From assembly GCA_021399435.1 (NCBI GenBank), contig JAJTUP010000057.1, positions 310,001 to 374,000 of the forward strand: a stretch of DNA of 64,000 nt, read 5' to 3'. Source of the stretch: Diaporthe sp. PMI_573 (Eukaryota; Ascomycota; Sordariomycetes; Diaporthales; Diaporthaceae). Below are positions 36,547-47,364 of this stretch, one piece after another. Made by a program: the position numbers and the translations under genes. Within the stretch, counting starts at the first letter, position 1. Every line of letters starts with the position of its first letter. The notes beneath the pieces are model-generated. The model made no database searches. It worked only from the letters and a program-made list of their open reading frames with translations, and was not told the origin of the DNA.

Positions 36547-37219
36547 CGTGCCTTGTCCCGCCTGGGAACGAGGATTCCTGCAAAGGGCTAGCTACCGACG
36601 TGGGTGAGCCGGAGCATGGGGGTGGATATTCAAAGGGCTATCTGGCTTGGATATAAGACGCGGTGGAGTGGACAGGCTGGACGGACAGGTGAGTGCTCGA
36701 CTCCACCCCACGCAGCCAGCAGATGTCAGGGGGGGCTGCATGGGTAAGGGGAGCTTGAGCTCCAGGGTTCCAGCGGGCTGGGCGGGGTGTGGCACCTGTG
36801 GGCAGGCATGAGACCTCTGACCGCCTGCCGTTCCTGTCGCTGGCGTCATCAGACCCATGGACAGGAGGGGACAGCTGCCATCTATTATTGCTTGTTAGCA
36901 GTAGCCGTCCCCACGTATTTGTCGTCCTTGTGATAGAACCGCCAGAGCCCACCTGACCCAGGCAGCAGTTAGACTGCATACTCTCAGGGACCCCATACAC
37001 CTGCTGCTGCCCTTGAGAGGAGAGGCGACCTCCCTCCTTACCGCTCGAACTTCGCTATAGACCACCGCATCTCCAGATGCGTCATTATCCCGGTCCTCCT
37101 TCATCCACAAGAAGCGCAGAGTAAACGTCTCGCCCGACCGCCTCGGCCTTCGCGATGCTATCATGATCCCCCGACAGACACGCTTCTGCCCAACATAGCG
37201 AAGACCGCATGCCTCGAAC
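36547..37219. promoter_or_regulatory. Bidirectional promoter region of COG6 and ATG9
   Basis: The 673 bp between the two start codons must contain both promoters. No TATA box or named factor site stands out. I infer a bidirectional promoter from the divergent arrangement alone. Confidence 0.5.
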
Positions 37220-39999
37220 ATGACGTCCAACTTCTTCTCACGGCTCGCTCCTGCAAGCCAGCAGAGGTCTTTCTACGAGGAACTGCGCTCCCGCAACGAT
37301 GATCTCGACGTCGAGGATCGCGCCGGCTTCGCCCTGGACGACGAGAACCTGAACCATAGCTTTCAGGAAGATGAAATAGACCCCGAAACCCTCGCCATCG
37401 AACACAGCAGGATGACCCAGGCCAGCGATCCTCGCCCAGACCGCCGACGCAACACGAGACATTCCCTCCAAGAACACGATACTACGTGGTCACATCCCGA
37501 CGAAGAAGGGGACAATGATGTGCCTGCCTCGCTCCTTGTCGAGAACAACGCCGCAGATCCTCCTCCTGGGTCAACCCGCCCGGCAAGGACAACAACGCGC
37601 CCACGAGCGCACGGCGCCCCTGAGCCTTCGACCAGGAGGCTTCGTGCTCAGTGGGAGACAACGCAACACCAGCAGAGGCTCCACCGAGACGACAATCCTG
37701 CAGCCGCCCTGCCACACACCAGAGCGCGCTCGAACCGAGTTGTGGGCAGCGTCGTCACGGGGACGGACGAGCAGAAAGCCATGTGGAGATGGGTTAACAT
37801 CACGAACCTCGACAGCTTCATGCAGGACGTATATGACTACTACCGGGGTAATGGCCTGTGGTGCATCCTCTTGGACCGTGTCCTTCATCTGGTTGAGGTT
37901 GGCTTCATCGTCGCCTTCCTCACATTCTTGACACAGTGTATCGACTACTCCAAGTTTCCCCACAGCAAGTCCATGGGCCAGGTACTCGTACCCCAGTGTA
38001 CAAAGAAAATGTCTGGGCTTTGGAACTTTGGGCTGTGGATATTTGTCTTTTACTTCATTTGGAAAGCCATCCAGATCCCCCTAGACATTCGGCGCCTTCT
38101 ACATCTCCGGGACTTCTACTCTCACCTGCTCGGCATTCCCGAACATGATATGCAGACCGTCTCGTGGCAGGACGTTGTCGTCCGTATCATGGCCCTCCGG
38201 GATCAGAATCCCAAAACGGCGGGTCACTTGACGGCCCGCCAACGAAAATGGCTCGGTAGTCAGTCCAAGGAGAGGCTCGACGCGCATGACATTGCCAATC
38301 GCCTGATGCGAAGGGAGAACTTTCTCATAGCTTTGATCAACAAGGACATTCTGGACCTGACCATCCCGCTGCCGTTCCTCAAGGGCCGGCAGTACCTTTC
38401 TCGGCTCCTCGAGTGGACGTTGAATTTCAGTATCATGGACTATGTGTTTGACGAACGCGGCCAGGTGAACCAAGAGTTTCTCAAGTCAGATCGCAGGGGC
38501 CAACTGAGCCAGAAGTTGCGGGCGAGGTTCCTGTTCGCCGGAGTCATGACCCTGATGATAGCTCCTGTCATGGCTGGCTACCTCTTCGTCATGCACTTCC
38601 TGACTTACTTTCATGTGAGTTTAGATGCCCCCGCCCGGCACGGCGTGATCTGGTTTGACCAACCTACTGACTTTTCGTGTAGGAATACCGCAAGAACCCC
38701 TCGGCCTTGGGCACGCGAGCATACACGCCCTTGGCCGAGTGGAAGTTCCGAGAGTTCAACGAGCTTTCTCACATCTTCCAAGAACGCCTGAATATGTCAT
38801 ACCCGTTCGCCACACGCTACCTGGACCAGTTCCCAAAGGAAATGACGGCGCGCATGGCCAGAACCGTATCCTTTATTGCCGGGGCCTTGGCCACTGTCCT
38901 GGCGATCGTGACGACGGTGGATACCGATCTGGGGTTTGAGATCACACCCGATCGAACAGTCCTGTTCTATTTCCCCATCTTTGCTGGTGTGTGGGCCTTT
39001 GCCAGAGGCATGGTCCCGGAGGAGAACACGGTCTTTGAGCCCGAGTACGCCTTGAGGCAAGTCATCGAATACACCCACTATGAGCCGGACCGTTGGCAGG
39101 CGCTGGGACTGCACAGCTCTGCGGTCAAGGACGAGTTTTCCGCGCTCTACAAGAACAAGCTGGTGATCTTCCTGGAGGAGATTGTGGGCATCCTGATTGC
39201 GCCTCTCATCCTGTCCGTCAGTCTGCCACGGTCGAGTGATCAGATTGTCGACTTCTTCCGGGAGTTTACCATCCACGTCGACGGCCTGGGGTACATCTGC
39301 TCGTTCGCCGAGTTCGACTTCAAGAAGGGCGTCGGGAAGCCGAAGGCAGACTCGGACACGCGTGAAGACTATTATGCGACCAAGCATGGCAAGATGGCGG
39401 CGTCTTACTACGGATTTCTCGACAACTACGTGATCAACCCCAGGACGGGGATCCCGGGCCACCTCCCACCAGGTGCGCGGAACCAATTCCAGCCTCCCCC
39501 GGCATTTCCCAGCTTGCAGTCGCCGACCCTGGCGGCAGACATGGCGGCATCGCGGATGGGCCGCAGTGAACTAGGGCGGGCTAGGAGTCGCGGGCCCGGG
39601 GGACCACCATCCCACCCGGGCAGGACGCCGAGACAAGGAATGGCGGCGCCACCAACGCTCTCGCCCATGGCGTCAATCCTGCTGGACCCGCATCACCAGC
39701 CACCGGCTTCAACACTGGGCCGTAGCATGCACCGGACGCGGCAGGGCAGGCACAGGGGAGACATCATCGAGGAGGGCTTCGAGGGCGAGAGCAACGAGGC
39801 GGACACGAGGCGACGCGACGAGGATGATGCATACGAGAGTGGACATGGACTGGACGAGTCAGCGTGGCAGGCATCGCCGGCACAGGCACTCGGTCGCGAC
39901 AACAGCACGACCAACGAAGGCGACAGAGAAGACGGGGTGTTTGGGATGATGTACCAATTCCAACGAGAACTGCAGCATATGCCAGGGGGCATGCGGTAA
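37220..39999 (+). CDS. ATG9: Autophagy-related protein 9, lipid scramblase
   Basis: Two exons, 37220-38614 and 38683-39999 (GTGAGT...GTGTAG), 903 residues. ATG9 is the multispanning scramblase on the vesicles that seed the phagophore. The acidic disordered N terminus runs to about 180; the conserved core begins with [20 protein letters not shown]. Membrane segments lie near 214-236, 263-287, 435-462, 525-545 and 555-575, with family blocks [90 protein letters not shown] and [15 protein letters not shown]. The tail after 725 is Pro/Arg-rich and variable. The start is the first ATG, beginning MTSNFFSRL, like other fungal Atg9 proteins. Confidence 0.97.
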
Positions 40000-41435
40000 A
40001 AGTGTGTGCATAAGTTGGCGGCAATGGACAGTGGCGTTTGTTGGAGTATAGATAACGGGTCGGGCGGGTCTACACCATTTCCCCCCCCCCCCAAATTACG
40101 GACATGGAAATGATTCAGTGGCTTCGTTCGGATGTCTACAACGTGCCCAAATCATGTCACAGGAAGGCAGGCATGGAGTGTTATGGGTCTTTTTTTTTTT
40201 TTTTTTTTTTTTTTTGCTTCTTGACAGACAAAGATATCAAACACATCTATATCTACATGTGCATATGCTGTGTGTTCGGGTCTGGTCATATTGCGGCAGT
40301 GGCGATGTGCGGCCAAGAGAGATAGATGGCTGACGGGGCGTGGGAGCTCGGGGGGGGGGACGAGGAAGGCGAAAAGACCGAGGCCGGATCGGAAGGCCGA
40401 TAGCTCCTGGTGGTATATGCACACACACGGACGACACGCACATGTACACACTGGGTTCCCACATGGTCCCATGTCATGTTTGCGGTCGCCCGAGTGAGAA
40501 TGCTTATCAGATCCGAGAAAAGAGAGGGTCCGTTCCCAGGCTGGGCCCCGTTTCTGGGGTACGTAGGTACGTACTCGCCCTGGGCCCCTGCCCCCCCTGG
40601 TCTGCGGTGCTCCGACTAAGGAACCGTTCAAGCTCGGCCCCCAGCTCAAGTTTTATCACGGCGCGGCGATTGGGGTCTGGATGTACGGGATGAGTATTGG
40701 ATACATCAATGCCGCCGGCCCTGCACGGTCAGCCCTCGACAGATCCCAACATCTCCGCGCATCAAGACACCTCCAAGACAGGGCAGTCAGTCAGATTGAC
40801 AACGTGCCCGAGATACCCGGCCGAGGTGAGCATCTGGGGTTGCGACTTCGCCACTGTTGTGTTTGGCCGGTCGTGTGAGAAATTCACCTGTTCCCGTCTT
40901 CTCCGGCCTACCCTACCTAGGTACACCTGGACCTGGACCTGTCGGCTGCCTGCCCGCCCGCCCCCCAAGCGAGCTAGCCACTGCGCTGTGCTTTGTACGT
41001 CCCATCTGCCTCCGACCTAGTAAACCTTGCGCATTGGTTCAAGAGAAATCCTCTTTCCCGGGCATCACCACTATCCTCACCACCGACACCGCCGCCGCGC
41101 CATTGGCACCGGCACCACTGTTGCGCCAGCTGTCCTGTGCCTCTGCGTGCACCTCATCCCCCTTGCATTGCGTCACCAGCCGAAGGTCGAGCTCCTTCTC
41201 GTGAGGCGAGGCGTCCGCCCTGCTCTCCCCTTCAACCGCTGCCCCGTCCGCCTCGCGGCACCTCGAGCTGAATCGTGCGCGAGCCTCTAGGAATATCCGA
41301 CCTGCTGCTGTCTCGGTCCCTCGGCCCTCTGTCCATCTGCTTCGGCCGTCGCCTACGATAGGCCCCTGATCCTCCGCCATCATCAACCTGGATTTCCAAA
41401 AGTCCTTCGGCGAAGCATCTGCCGCTGCGGCCCAG
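40000..41435. other. Intergenic region with long T tract
   Basis: 3' end of ATG9 and promoter of the mitochondrial carrier gene. It holds a cytosine run (40081-40092) and a 26-base T tract (40190-40215). The final 400 bases are pyrimidine-rich, as expected for a promoter or leader. No gene is seen. Confidence 0.6.
40190..40215 (+). repeat. Poly-T tract, 26 bases
   Basis: Uninterrupted T homopolymer about 190 bases after the ATG9 stop. It could be the reverse complement of a poly-A tail from a retro-inserted sequence, but no target-site duplication is obvious. Confidence 0.9.
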
Positions 41436-43035
41436 ATGGCCCAGCCAAATGCCGCGCCCGTCGAGGACCACGAGGACTACGAGTGAGTTGTTCTTGGCTC
41501 CTCAGCACCTCCCATGCCTTCCTCTTCCCCCATGGGTCGACGAGCTCTATCCGGTGCCCCACCGTCCGCATATATCGCACCGCACCGCACCGCACCGCAC
41601 CGCACCGCACCGCACGCCTGCTGACCCGGCCCTCGGCCGCCCTGCAGCTATGAATCACTACCGCCAAACTTCAGCCTGTTCCAGAACATGATAGCCGGTG
41701 CCTTCGCTGGCATAGCTGTACGTTCAGTCGCACAACCCCTTCCCCTCCCGCCGCTTCCTGCTGGGATCGAGACTCTGACCGCAAGCAACAGGAGCACACA
41801 GTCATGTACCCTATCGACGCTATCAAGGTTCGTCCGCCCTCGCGAGGGCTTCCTCCACCCCGCCCCTTGGTCGACCATGCCGCCTAACCCTTCGTGCGCC
41901 GCAGACTCGAATGCAAGTCCTGAACCCGTCTCCCACCGCTGTCTACAACGGCGTCATACAAGGGACATACAAGATGGCCACCGGTGAAGGGGTTCTGAGC
42001 CTGTGGCGAGGCATGTCGAGCGTCGTTGTCGGCGCAGGGCCGGCACATGCCGTATACTTCGCAACCTACGAAGCTGTCAAACACGTCATGGGTGGGAACA
42101 AGGCTGGCGTGCACCATCCTTTGGCCGCAGGTTAGAGCCCAGCACCGATCACACGGCATAGTCCAGCAGCTGACCCCCAGTAGCCACCAGTGGAGCAGCC
42201 GCGACGATTGCGAGCGATGCGCTCATGAACCCCTTTGACGGTACGAGCTTAAAACCCCCCATATACGGCCTCCCGCAGCCGCCCTGTCGCGTTGGTGGTG
42301 GCGCCGCTGACAACCTCATGACAGTTATCAAGCAGAGGATGCAGATCAAGAACTCGAGCAAGATGTACCGGTCCTTGTTTGATTGCGCCAAGTACGTCTA
42401 TAGGACCGAGGGGCTCGGCGCCTTCTACGTCTCGTATCCGACGACGCTTTCCATGACGGTGCCTTTCACCGCTCTCCAGTTCCTCGCCTACGAGTCCATC
42501 TCCACCACCATGAACCCGGGCAAGCAATACGATCCCTTCACCCACTGTGTGGCTGGTGCTGTTGCTGGTGGCTTCGCCGCCGGTCTCACCACACCCATGG
42601 ATGTCATCAAGACGATGCTCCAGACCAGGGGCACGGCAACGGATGCAGAGTTGAGGACGGTGAACGGATTCAAGGCAGGCTGCCAGCTGCTGTACCGGAG
42701 AGAAGGGTTCAGGGGTTTCTTCAAAGGCGTCCGACCGAGGATCGTTACCACCATGCCTAGCACCGCCATTTGCTGGTCGGCCTACGAGTTCTCAAAGTAA
42801 GACTCACTTGTTCTCGCTCACTTTGTTTTTTTTTCTCCCCCCCCCTCCCCCCCCCCACGGAGGCCCTCCCAACCAACCATACCCCACACACACCCACACA
42901 CCACCACACCGTCTCGACCTCTTTAAATTGTTGCGCGCACTTCGCTCTCGCATTCCTGCACCCTTGGACCTTCCGACTTGCTGACCTGTTGCACGTTGTA
43001 GGGCATACTTCATTCGCTCAAACGATACGTCATGA
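41436..43035 (+). CDS. MRS4: Mitochondrial iron carrier (MRS3/MRS4, mitoferrin)
   Basis: Seven exons: 41436-41482, 41648-41717, 41792-41827, 41905-42130, 42181-42240, 42325-42796 and 43002-43035, 314 residues. It is a member of the solute carrier family 25 of the inner membrane, importing iron for heme and Fe-S synthesis. Three carrier repeats are complete: PIDAIKTRM, PFDVIKQRM and PMDVIKTML, each followed by a G-rich second helix (LWRGMSSVVVGAGPAHAVYF, FYVSYPTTLSMTVPF, FFKGVRPRIVTTMPSTAICW). GPAHAVYF and MNPFD are hallmarks of the mitoferrin branch. Several exon joints split carrier motifs, so splicing is well supported by family alignment. The last intron (GTAAGA...TTGTAG with a CTGAC branch) adds AYFIRSNDTS; without splicing, the protein ends after EFSK at 42800. 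Confidence 0.94.
41576..41615 (+). repeat. Pentanucleotide repeat CGCAC in carrier intron 1
   Basis: Eight perfect copies of CGCAC inside the first intron of the mitochondrial carrier gene (41483-41647). Confidence 0.9.
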
Positions 43036-43834
43036 GCGGGCATCACCAGTGTGAGACCGGAACCTGTCGCCTTTGATCTCAAGATACTGTATAGGTCTCA
43101 GGACATGGCGGACCTGGGCCCGCCCTCTCGCTGGTCGGCATCGGCCCGAATCCACCATGACTCTGCCGCACCTCGCTGCTGATGTAGCAGCATCAGTCGC
43201 TTGCTACGCGGTTCCGCCCGCCTTGCTCTGCACTGGAGCTCCGACTTCGTGCACAAGGGGCGACCAGAGATAGACGTCCATCTTGTGGGTGGGCGTCTCT
43301 TGACGACGATCTCATTCGGCGTTCAGCAGGGGGGGGGTCCAAGCACCCTTATGTACATAAAATGCGAGGCTGCAATGTATGAATGATATGGATGTGCGGG
43401 TACTACTAGATCTATAGAGCAGGTCGCAAGCGTCTGTCGTTTTGTTTCCTGTCTGCAATACTGACAATGTGAATGTAAGGGTTCTCGTGTCTGTCTTGGA
43501 AGTTGGTCTGCCTCTGATTCCACCTTTGGACCATCCGCGTTTACATTATCCTACAGCGCACTGAGACGTCGATTTGAGACTCCATTGAGGCGTGAAATGA
43601 GGGAGCAGAACGGGTGTTGGAACCAGATGTCAGCTCATGATTTGGACCTGATATTGGCTACGCATACTGATGCACTATCTCTTGCACGCAGCCAGCACGT
43701 CCTCTCAGCGCTCTGGCGTCACTTTGACTCCGTGATATCTTGAACTCCAGCCCAGCTTGTTGGGCCCCCGCCCCAACGACTAACGCCATGCATGTACAAA
43801 GAAAGTTATTTTCAAACCAACGATAGATCTAGCC
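43036..43834. other. Intergenic region between convergent genes
   Basis: 3' ends of the mitochondrial carrier (+) and the DnaJ-TPR gene (-). It has a guanine run near 43330. Nothing else is recognised. Confidence 0.6.
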
Positions 43835-45505
43835 TCAGAAGCCAAACGGTGAACCGCCGCCGCCGCCGCCGAACTTGAATTGGAACTGCTGGCCGCCGTG
43901 GCCCTGCTGGAACATGAAGGGCTGGCCACCAAAAGGGTTGCCCTGGAACGGGTTCTGCTGCTCCTGCGAGTTCGGGTCGTCGCCCCGGTCGAAGCGCGCC
44001 CGCAGCTCCGGGTCGCTCAGGACCTCGTAAGCCTCGTTGATGGTCGCCATTTTCTTCTCGGCCACCTCCTTGGCCAGGCCCTGCTTGGCGGCCTTGTCCG
44101 GGTGGTGTATCTTGGAGAGCTTCCGGTAGGCGGACTTGATCTGCTTCTCGTCGGCGTCGCGGGCCACCCCGAGGACCTTGTAGTAGTCCTTGGTCTTGCT
44201 CCGCTTCAGGTCGATCTGGGCCTCCCGCAGGATCGGGTTGATGACGTCCTGCTTGTCCGGGCGGACCTCCTTGGCCTTCTCCAGCAGCCTGACTGCGCCT
44301 TCGTAGTCCTCCGACTCCCGCGCCTTCTTGCTCTCGTGAAGCAGACCATAAAACGAGTTCTCGTCCAGGGTCCGGGACTCGGCACAGTACTCTTCCGCCT
44401 TCTTGCCGTTCATCTGCAGACCGTGCCAGTCAGCATCACGCATATTCACTTTTTTTCCTGGACTCTGGCGTCTCTGGTGGGGGTGGGGGGGGGTTGAGCG
44501 ACTTACCTCATAGTAACCTTGACAGGCCAGCTCGACCAGTTTCGCCACGAGCAGGCTTGGGGCGGCGGCGGGGATGACGCCTTGCTCTCGTAGCGCTGCC
44601 ACCTGGTCCTTCACCTCCTGGATAAGACCCGCGTCGTCGGCCGAAGGGATCAAGAGCTTGGTCCCCGTCATAGGCTGGTTCTTTCCAAAAGCCTTCTCAA
44701 TCTTGGCGATCGTCTTCTCGATAGCCTTCTCATCCTTGAGGAGCTTCTTGCAGACCTTGGAGTCGGGGTCGGAGTGCAGGCATTTCCTGATCTGCGTCAT
44801 ACCCTGCTGAAGATCTGCCAGGGCGAAGTAGGTGATGGCCGAGATGGTGACGTGCGGTGAGGTGTCGCCGGGCTTCAGATTGACAATGTGGTGCAGGTCG
44901 CCCATGCCCTCCTCAACCTCCCCCTTGGCGAAACGGCAGGCCGAGCGCAGCTCCCGCAGGGAGACGGCGCGGCTCGCGACCATGATGGCGACGCCGGCCT
45001 GGTTGATACACTCGTCCCAGTTCCCGGCTGCGTGGGCGGCATCGGCCAGTTTGGCCGCGCCCTGGGCCTCGAGCAGCTCGTCCATCTCGGGCGAGCCTTG
45101 GCCCTTGTTGGCCAGTGTGTACTGTTCCTTTGCGCCATCCCAGTCGGCCGATTTTGCCTTGAGCTTGGCCAGCTGGGTGTGGGCGCCCTCGAAGCCGGGC
45201 CTGAGCTGGAGGCACTTCTGAAAGTCGTCGGCGGCGTGGGAGGTGCGGCCGAGGGAGAGCTGGGTGGTCGCGCGCTTGAAGTAGGTCAGGTAGTCGTTGG
45301 GGTCTCTGGCTACAGCGGCGTCGTAGTACACGAGGGCATCGCCCGTCTCCCCCCTGGCGAGGTGTTGCTGGGCCGAAGTGAGCAGGGCGGAGATGGGAGT
45401 GTCGGAGGGTATGTCCCTGACGGACAGGGCCGCCACCATGGTGATGGAGGGCGATAGTGACAGCAAGCTGGCGGCCAGGGCCAGCGTGGAGAGTCGGACG
45501 TGCAT
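43835..45505 (-). CDS. ER-lumenal DnaJ co-chaperone with TPR repeats (DNAJC3/P58IPK-like)
   Basis: Two exons, 45505-44507 and 44413-43835, 525 residues. A signal peptide is clear (MHVRLSTLALAASLLSLSPS). TPR repeats follow from about residue 35: AQQHLARGETGDALVYYDAAVARDP, YFKRATTQLSLGR, DFQKCLQLRPGFEGAH, and further repeats to about 390. The J domain sits near 405-470 with DYYKVLGVARDADEKQIKSAYRKL and an intact HPD motif (IHHPDKAA), then a Gly/Phe/Gln-rich tail (NPFQGNPFGGQPF). This is the order in DNAJC3, which binds unfolded clients and hands them to BiP. The 93-nt intron lacks stops in frame; removing it joins QGYYE to MNGKKAEEY within a TPR helix. There is no ER-retention signal at the C terminus. 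Confidence 0.92.
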   Translation of the reverse strand: MHVRLSTLALAASLLSLSPSITMVAALSVRDIPSDTPISALLTSAQQHLARGETGDALVYYDAAVARDPNDYLTYFKRATTQLSLGRTSHAADDFQKCLQLRPGFEGAHTQLAKLKAKSADWDGAKEQYTLANKGQGSPEMDELLEAQGAAKLADAAHAAGNWDECINQAGVAIMVASRAVSLRELRSACRFAKGEVEEGMGDLHHIVNLKPGDTSPHVTISAITYFALADLQQGMTQIRKCLHSDPDSKVCKKLLKDEKAIEKTIAKIEKAFGKNQPMTGTKLLIPSADDAGLIQEVKDQVAALREQGVIPAAAPSLLVAKLVELACQGYYEVSRSTPPHPHQRRQSPGKKVNMRDADWHGLQMNGKKAEEYCAESRTLDENSFYGLLHESKKARESEDYEGAVRLLEKAKEVRPDKQDVINPILREAQIDLKRSKTKDYYKVLGVARDADEKQIKSAYRKLSKIHHPDKAAKQGLAKEVAEKKMATINEAYEVLSDPELRARFDRGDDPNSQEQQNPFQGNPFGGQPFMFQQGHGGQQFQFKFGGGGGGSPFGF

Positions 45506-46292
45506 GATGGCGGTGGGTGGTGGTGGTGCAGTGTCTGTCGTCTGTCGTCTGTCGTCTGTCGTCTGTCGTCTGTCGTCTGTCGTCTGTCGTCTGTCGTCTG
45601 TCGTCTGTCGTCTGTCGTCTGTCGTCTGTCGTCTGTCGTCTGTCGTCTGCGCAAGGGGCGGTGGGATCGCGACCAGTGGCGGGCGACTTGAGGTTGTAAA
45701 GCAGGCAGGCAGGCTAAGTACAGAGTAGGCAGAAGGGTGAACAAAGAGCGTAATGGGGCCAGTCACCGAGGCGACAGGGGACTGGGCGTACCAGGACAGT
45801 TATTATCTTCAGCCAAACCCACGGCAGAGAGGAATGCGGCAGGTCAAAACGGAAACTTGGCCTTTCGGACCGTGTCGCTGCGGGAACCGATCGAGGCGCT
45901 GGGAATCATTAGTCTATGCGCGGGATCTAGATCCGAAAGAGGACACGGGCGTGAGCATTTCATACCACCGTAGATGGGGTACGCCAGGCACGTACCCACC
46001 ACATGCAGACAGACATGTGGCCTGTTGGAGACCACCTGCAGCCTAGGACAGGCCCGTGCTACCTGGGTACCTGGGTACTGTGTATCTGATCTGCCCAAAG
46101 TACCCAGGTAGCTACCCTTTTATCGCACTGGTACGATGCACGTGCAGCTGCCATCCAAACCACTTCTCACTTCCCTCCCTCTGCAATCCAAAGCGACATG
46201 TGGCAGCTCCTGTCCGTTCTTCTCCACAAGTCGAATAATTGATCTGCTTGAGCCTTGCATCTCCAGCACAGAGCAGCTGCAGACACACGGCC
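45506..46292. other. Divergent promoter region with heptanucleotide repeat
   Basis: 787 bp between the start codons of the DnaJ-TPR gene (-) and the HAUS1-like gene (+). It carries the 7-nt repeat at the left edge, and copies of TACCTGGGTAC-like palindromic sequence near 46060-46115. No further gene is seen. Confidence 0.6.
45534..45649. repeat. Heptanucleotide repeat TCTGTCG, 16 copies
   Basis: Sixteen perfect copies plus a partial one. It begins 29 bases upstream of the DnaJ-TPR start codon, so it is probably transcribed in the 5' leader as CGACAGA units. The identity of the copies indicates recent expansion. Confidence 0.95.
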
Positions 46293-47228
46293 ATGGCCCG
46301 ACTTCCGCCAGACGCAGCCATCTTCTCACCAACAGTCGCTCGCCTCGCCGCGTCAACAGCCAAAGACTGGAACTACGTGGACGCCTGGCTTGCATCCAAA
46401 TACAACGGCCGCACTGTCCCACAATTTGAACGCAATCAGGAAACACTCAAGGCCCTTCTCGCCCTGGCTACACTCAACGAGACGGCGGACGAGAATCGCC
46501 ACCTGGTTAGCAAGGTCGACGCCATCGCACTTCAGGACATCAACGCAGCCAGGGATGCCAGGCACGGCGCAGGCGACGAGGACGACCGAGCACCAATAGA
46601 TCTCGCCTCGTTGAAGGATGAATTCTACGACGCCCTGGAGGACAATCTCACGACAGAAGGAAAGACGGCCCTGGACGCGATGGCCTCTTCTGCTGGCCAC
46701 CTAGGCGTGGCGTACCCCGAGCCGGCAACGCTGGCAAGGGCAATGCTCGACCTGCAGATGCGCGTCTTTGACCTGGGACAAGCTGCTGCCCGCGTGGGGA
46801 CCCTCCAGCGTCTGGCCGAGTCCGAGTCCGCCAGCCTGGATGAGCTGCTCGGGGACGTCCGCGGCGACGAGTACCGGCCCCCGGTCGACCTGGCACGGCA
46901 TAACCTCGACTTGCAGCGCAAGATCAAGGCCATGGCTAAGAGGCTGCCCGAAGTGCAGAGTAAGGTGGCATCTCTGGCGCGTACGGTCGGCGTGCCTGAC
47001 CCGACCATCCAGCAGGTCAGCGAGCAAGAGGCCAGGTACTTGGAGTCTCTCGATCTCCGGCGCCGTCTAGAACAGCAGGTCAGCGAGTTCGAGGGCTTAC
47101 CGGCAGACGTGGATCGTGCTCGTCAGCAGCTTGATCGGCTTCGCGACGAGCTGCGCACCATCACAGAGCGGCGTGACGCCGTCTTCGAGGGACTTGTCGA
47201 GAGGGAGACTCCGCGGAAGGCAAGATGA
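46293..47228 (+). CDS. Probable HAUS1-type augmin subunit (coiled-coil protein)
   Basis: Single exon, 311 residues. The N terminus (FSPTVARLAASTAKDWNYVDAWLASKY) and the FERN-ETLKALLALATLNE block resemble the HAUS1 subunits annotated in filamentous fungi. The rest is mostly helix and coiled coil: LARAMLDLQMRVFDLGQAAARV, LARHNLDLQRKIKAMAKRLPEVQ, and LRRRLEQQVSEFEGLPADVDRARQQLDRLRDEL. Augmin recruits gamma-tubulin to existing spindle microtubules; the complex exists in Aspergillus and other filamentous fungi but not in budding yeast. There are no catalytic motifs. The assignment comes from memory of the N-terminal pattern; another coiled-coil family is possible. The gene ends 136 bp from the convergent VAC14 stop. 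Confidence 0.65.
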   Translation: MARLPPDAAIFSPTVARLAASTAKDWNYVDAWLASKYNGRTVPQFERNQETLKALLALATLNETADENRHLVSKVDAIALQDINAARDARHGAGDEDDRAPIDLASLKDEFYDALEDNLTTEGKTALDAMASSAGHLGVAYPEPATLARAMLDLQMRVFDLGQAAARVGTLQRLAESESASLDELLGDVRGDEYRPPVDLARHNLDLQRKIKAMAKRLPEVQSKVASLARTVGVPDPTIQQVSEQEARYLESLDLRRRLEQQVSEFEGLPADVDRARQQLDRLRDELRTITERRDAVFEGLVERETPRKAR

Positions 47229-47364
47229 TGGATGATACGCTCAGGGTGTTGTCACCCGACACTTTATGCAGTGGAAGTTCCACGGCCACACACGACCTAG
47301 CCCTCGTCACCTTTGAACGTCCGGTATGCCGGCTTACCGCACCTGACAATGGGCCAACACACTA

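Noticed and set aside
45505..45766. N-terminal extension of the DnaJ-TPR protein through the heptanucleotide repeat
   Set aside because: The frame is open but begins with GTG, has no upstream ATG, and a clean signal peptide starts at 45505.
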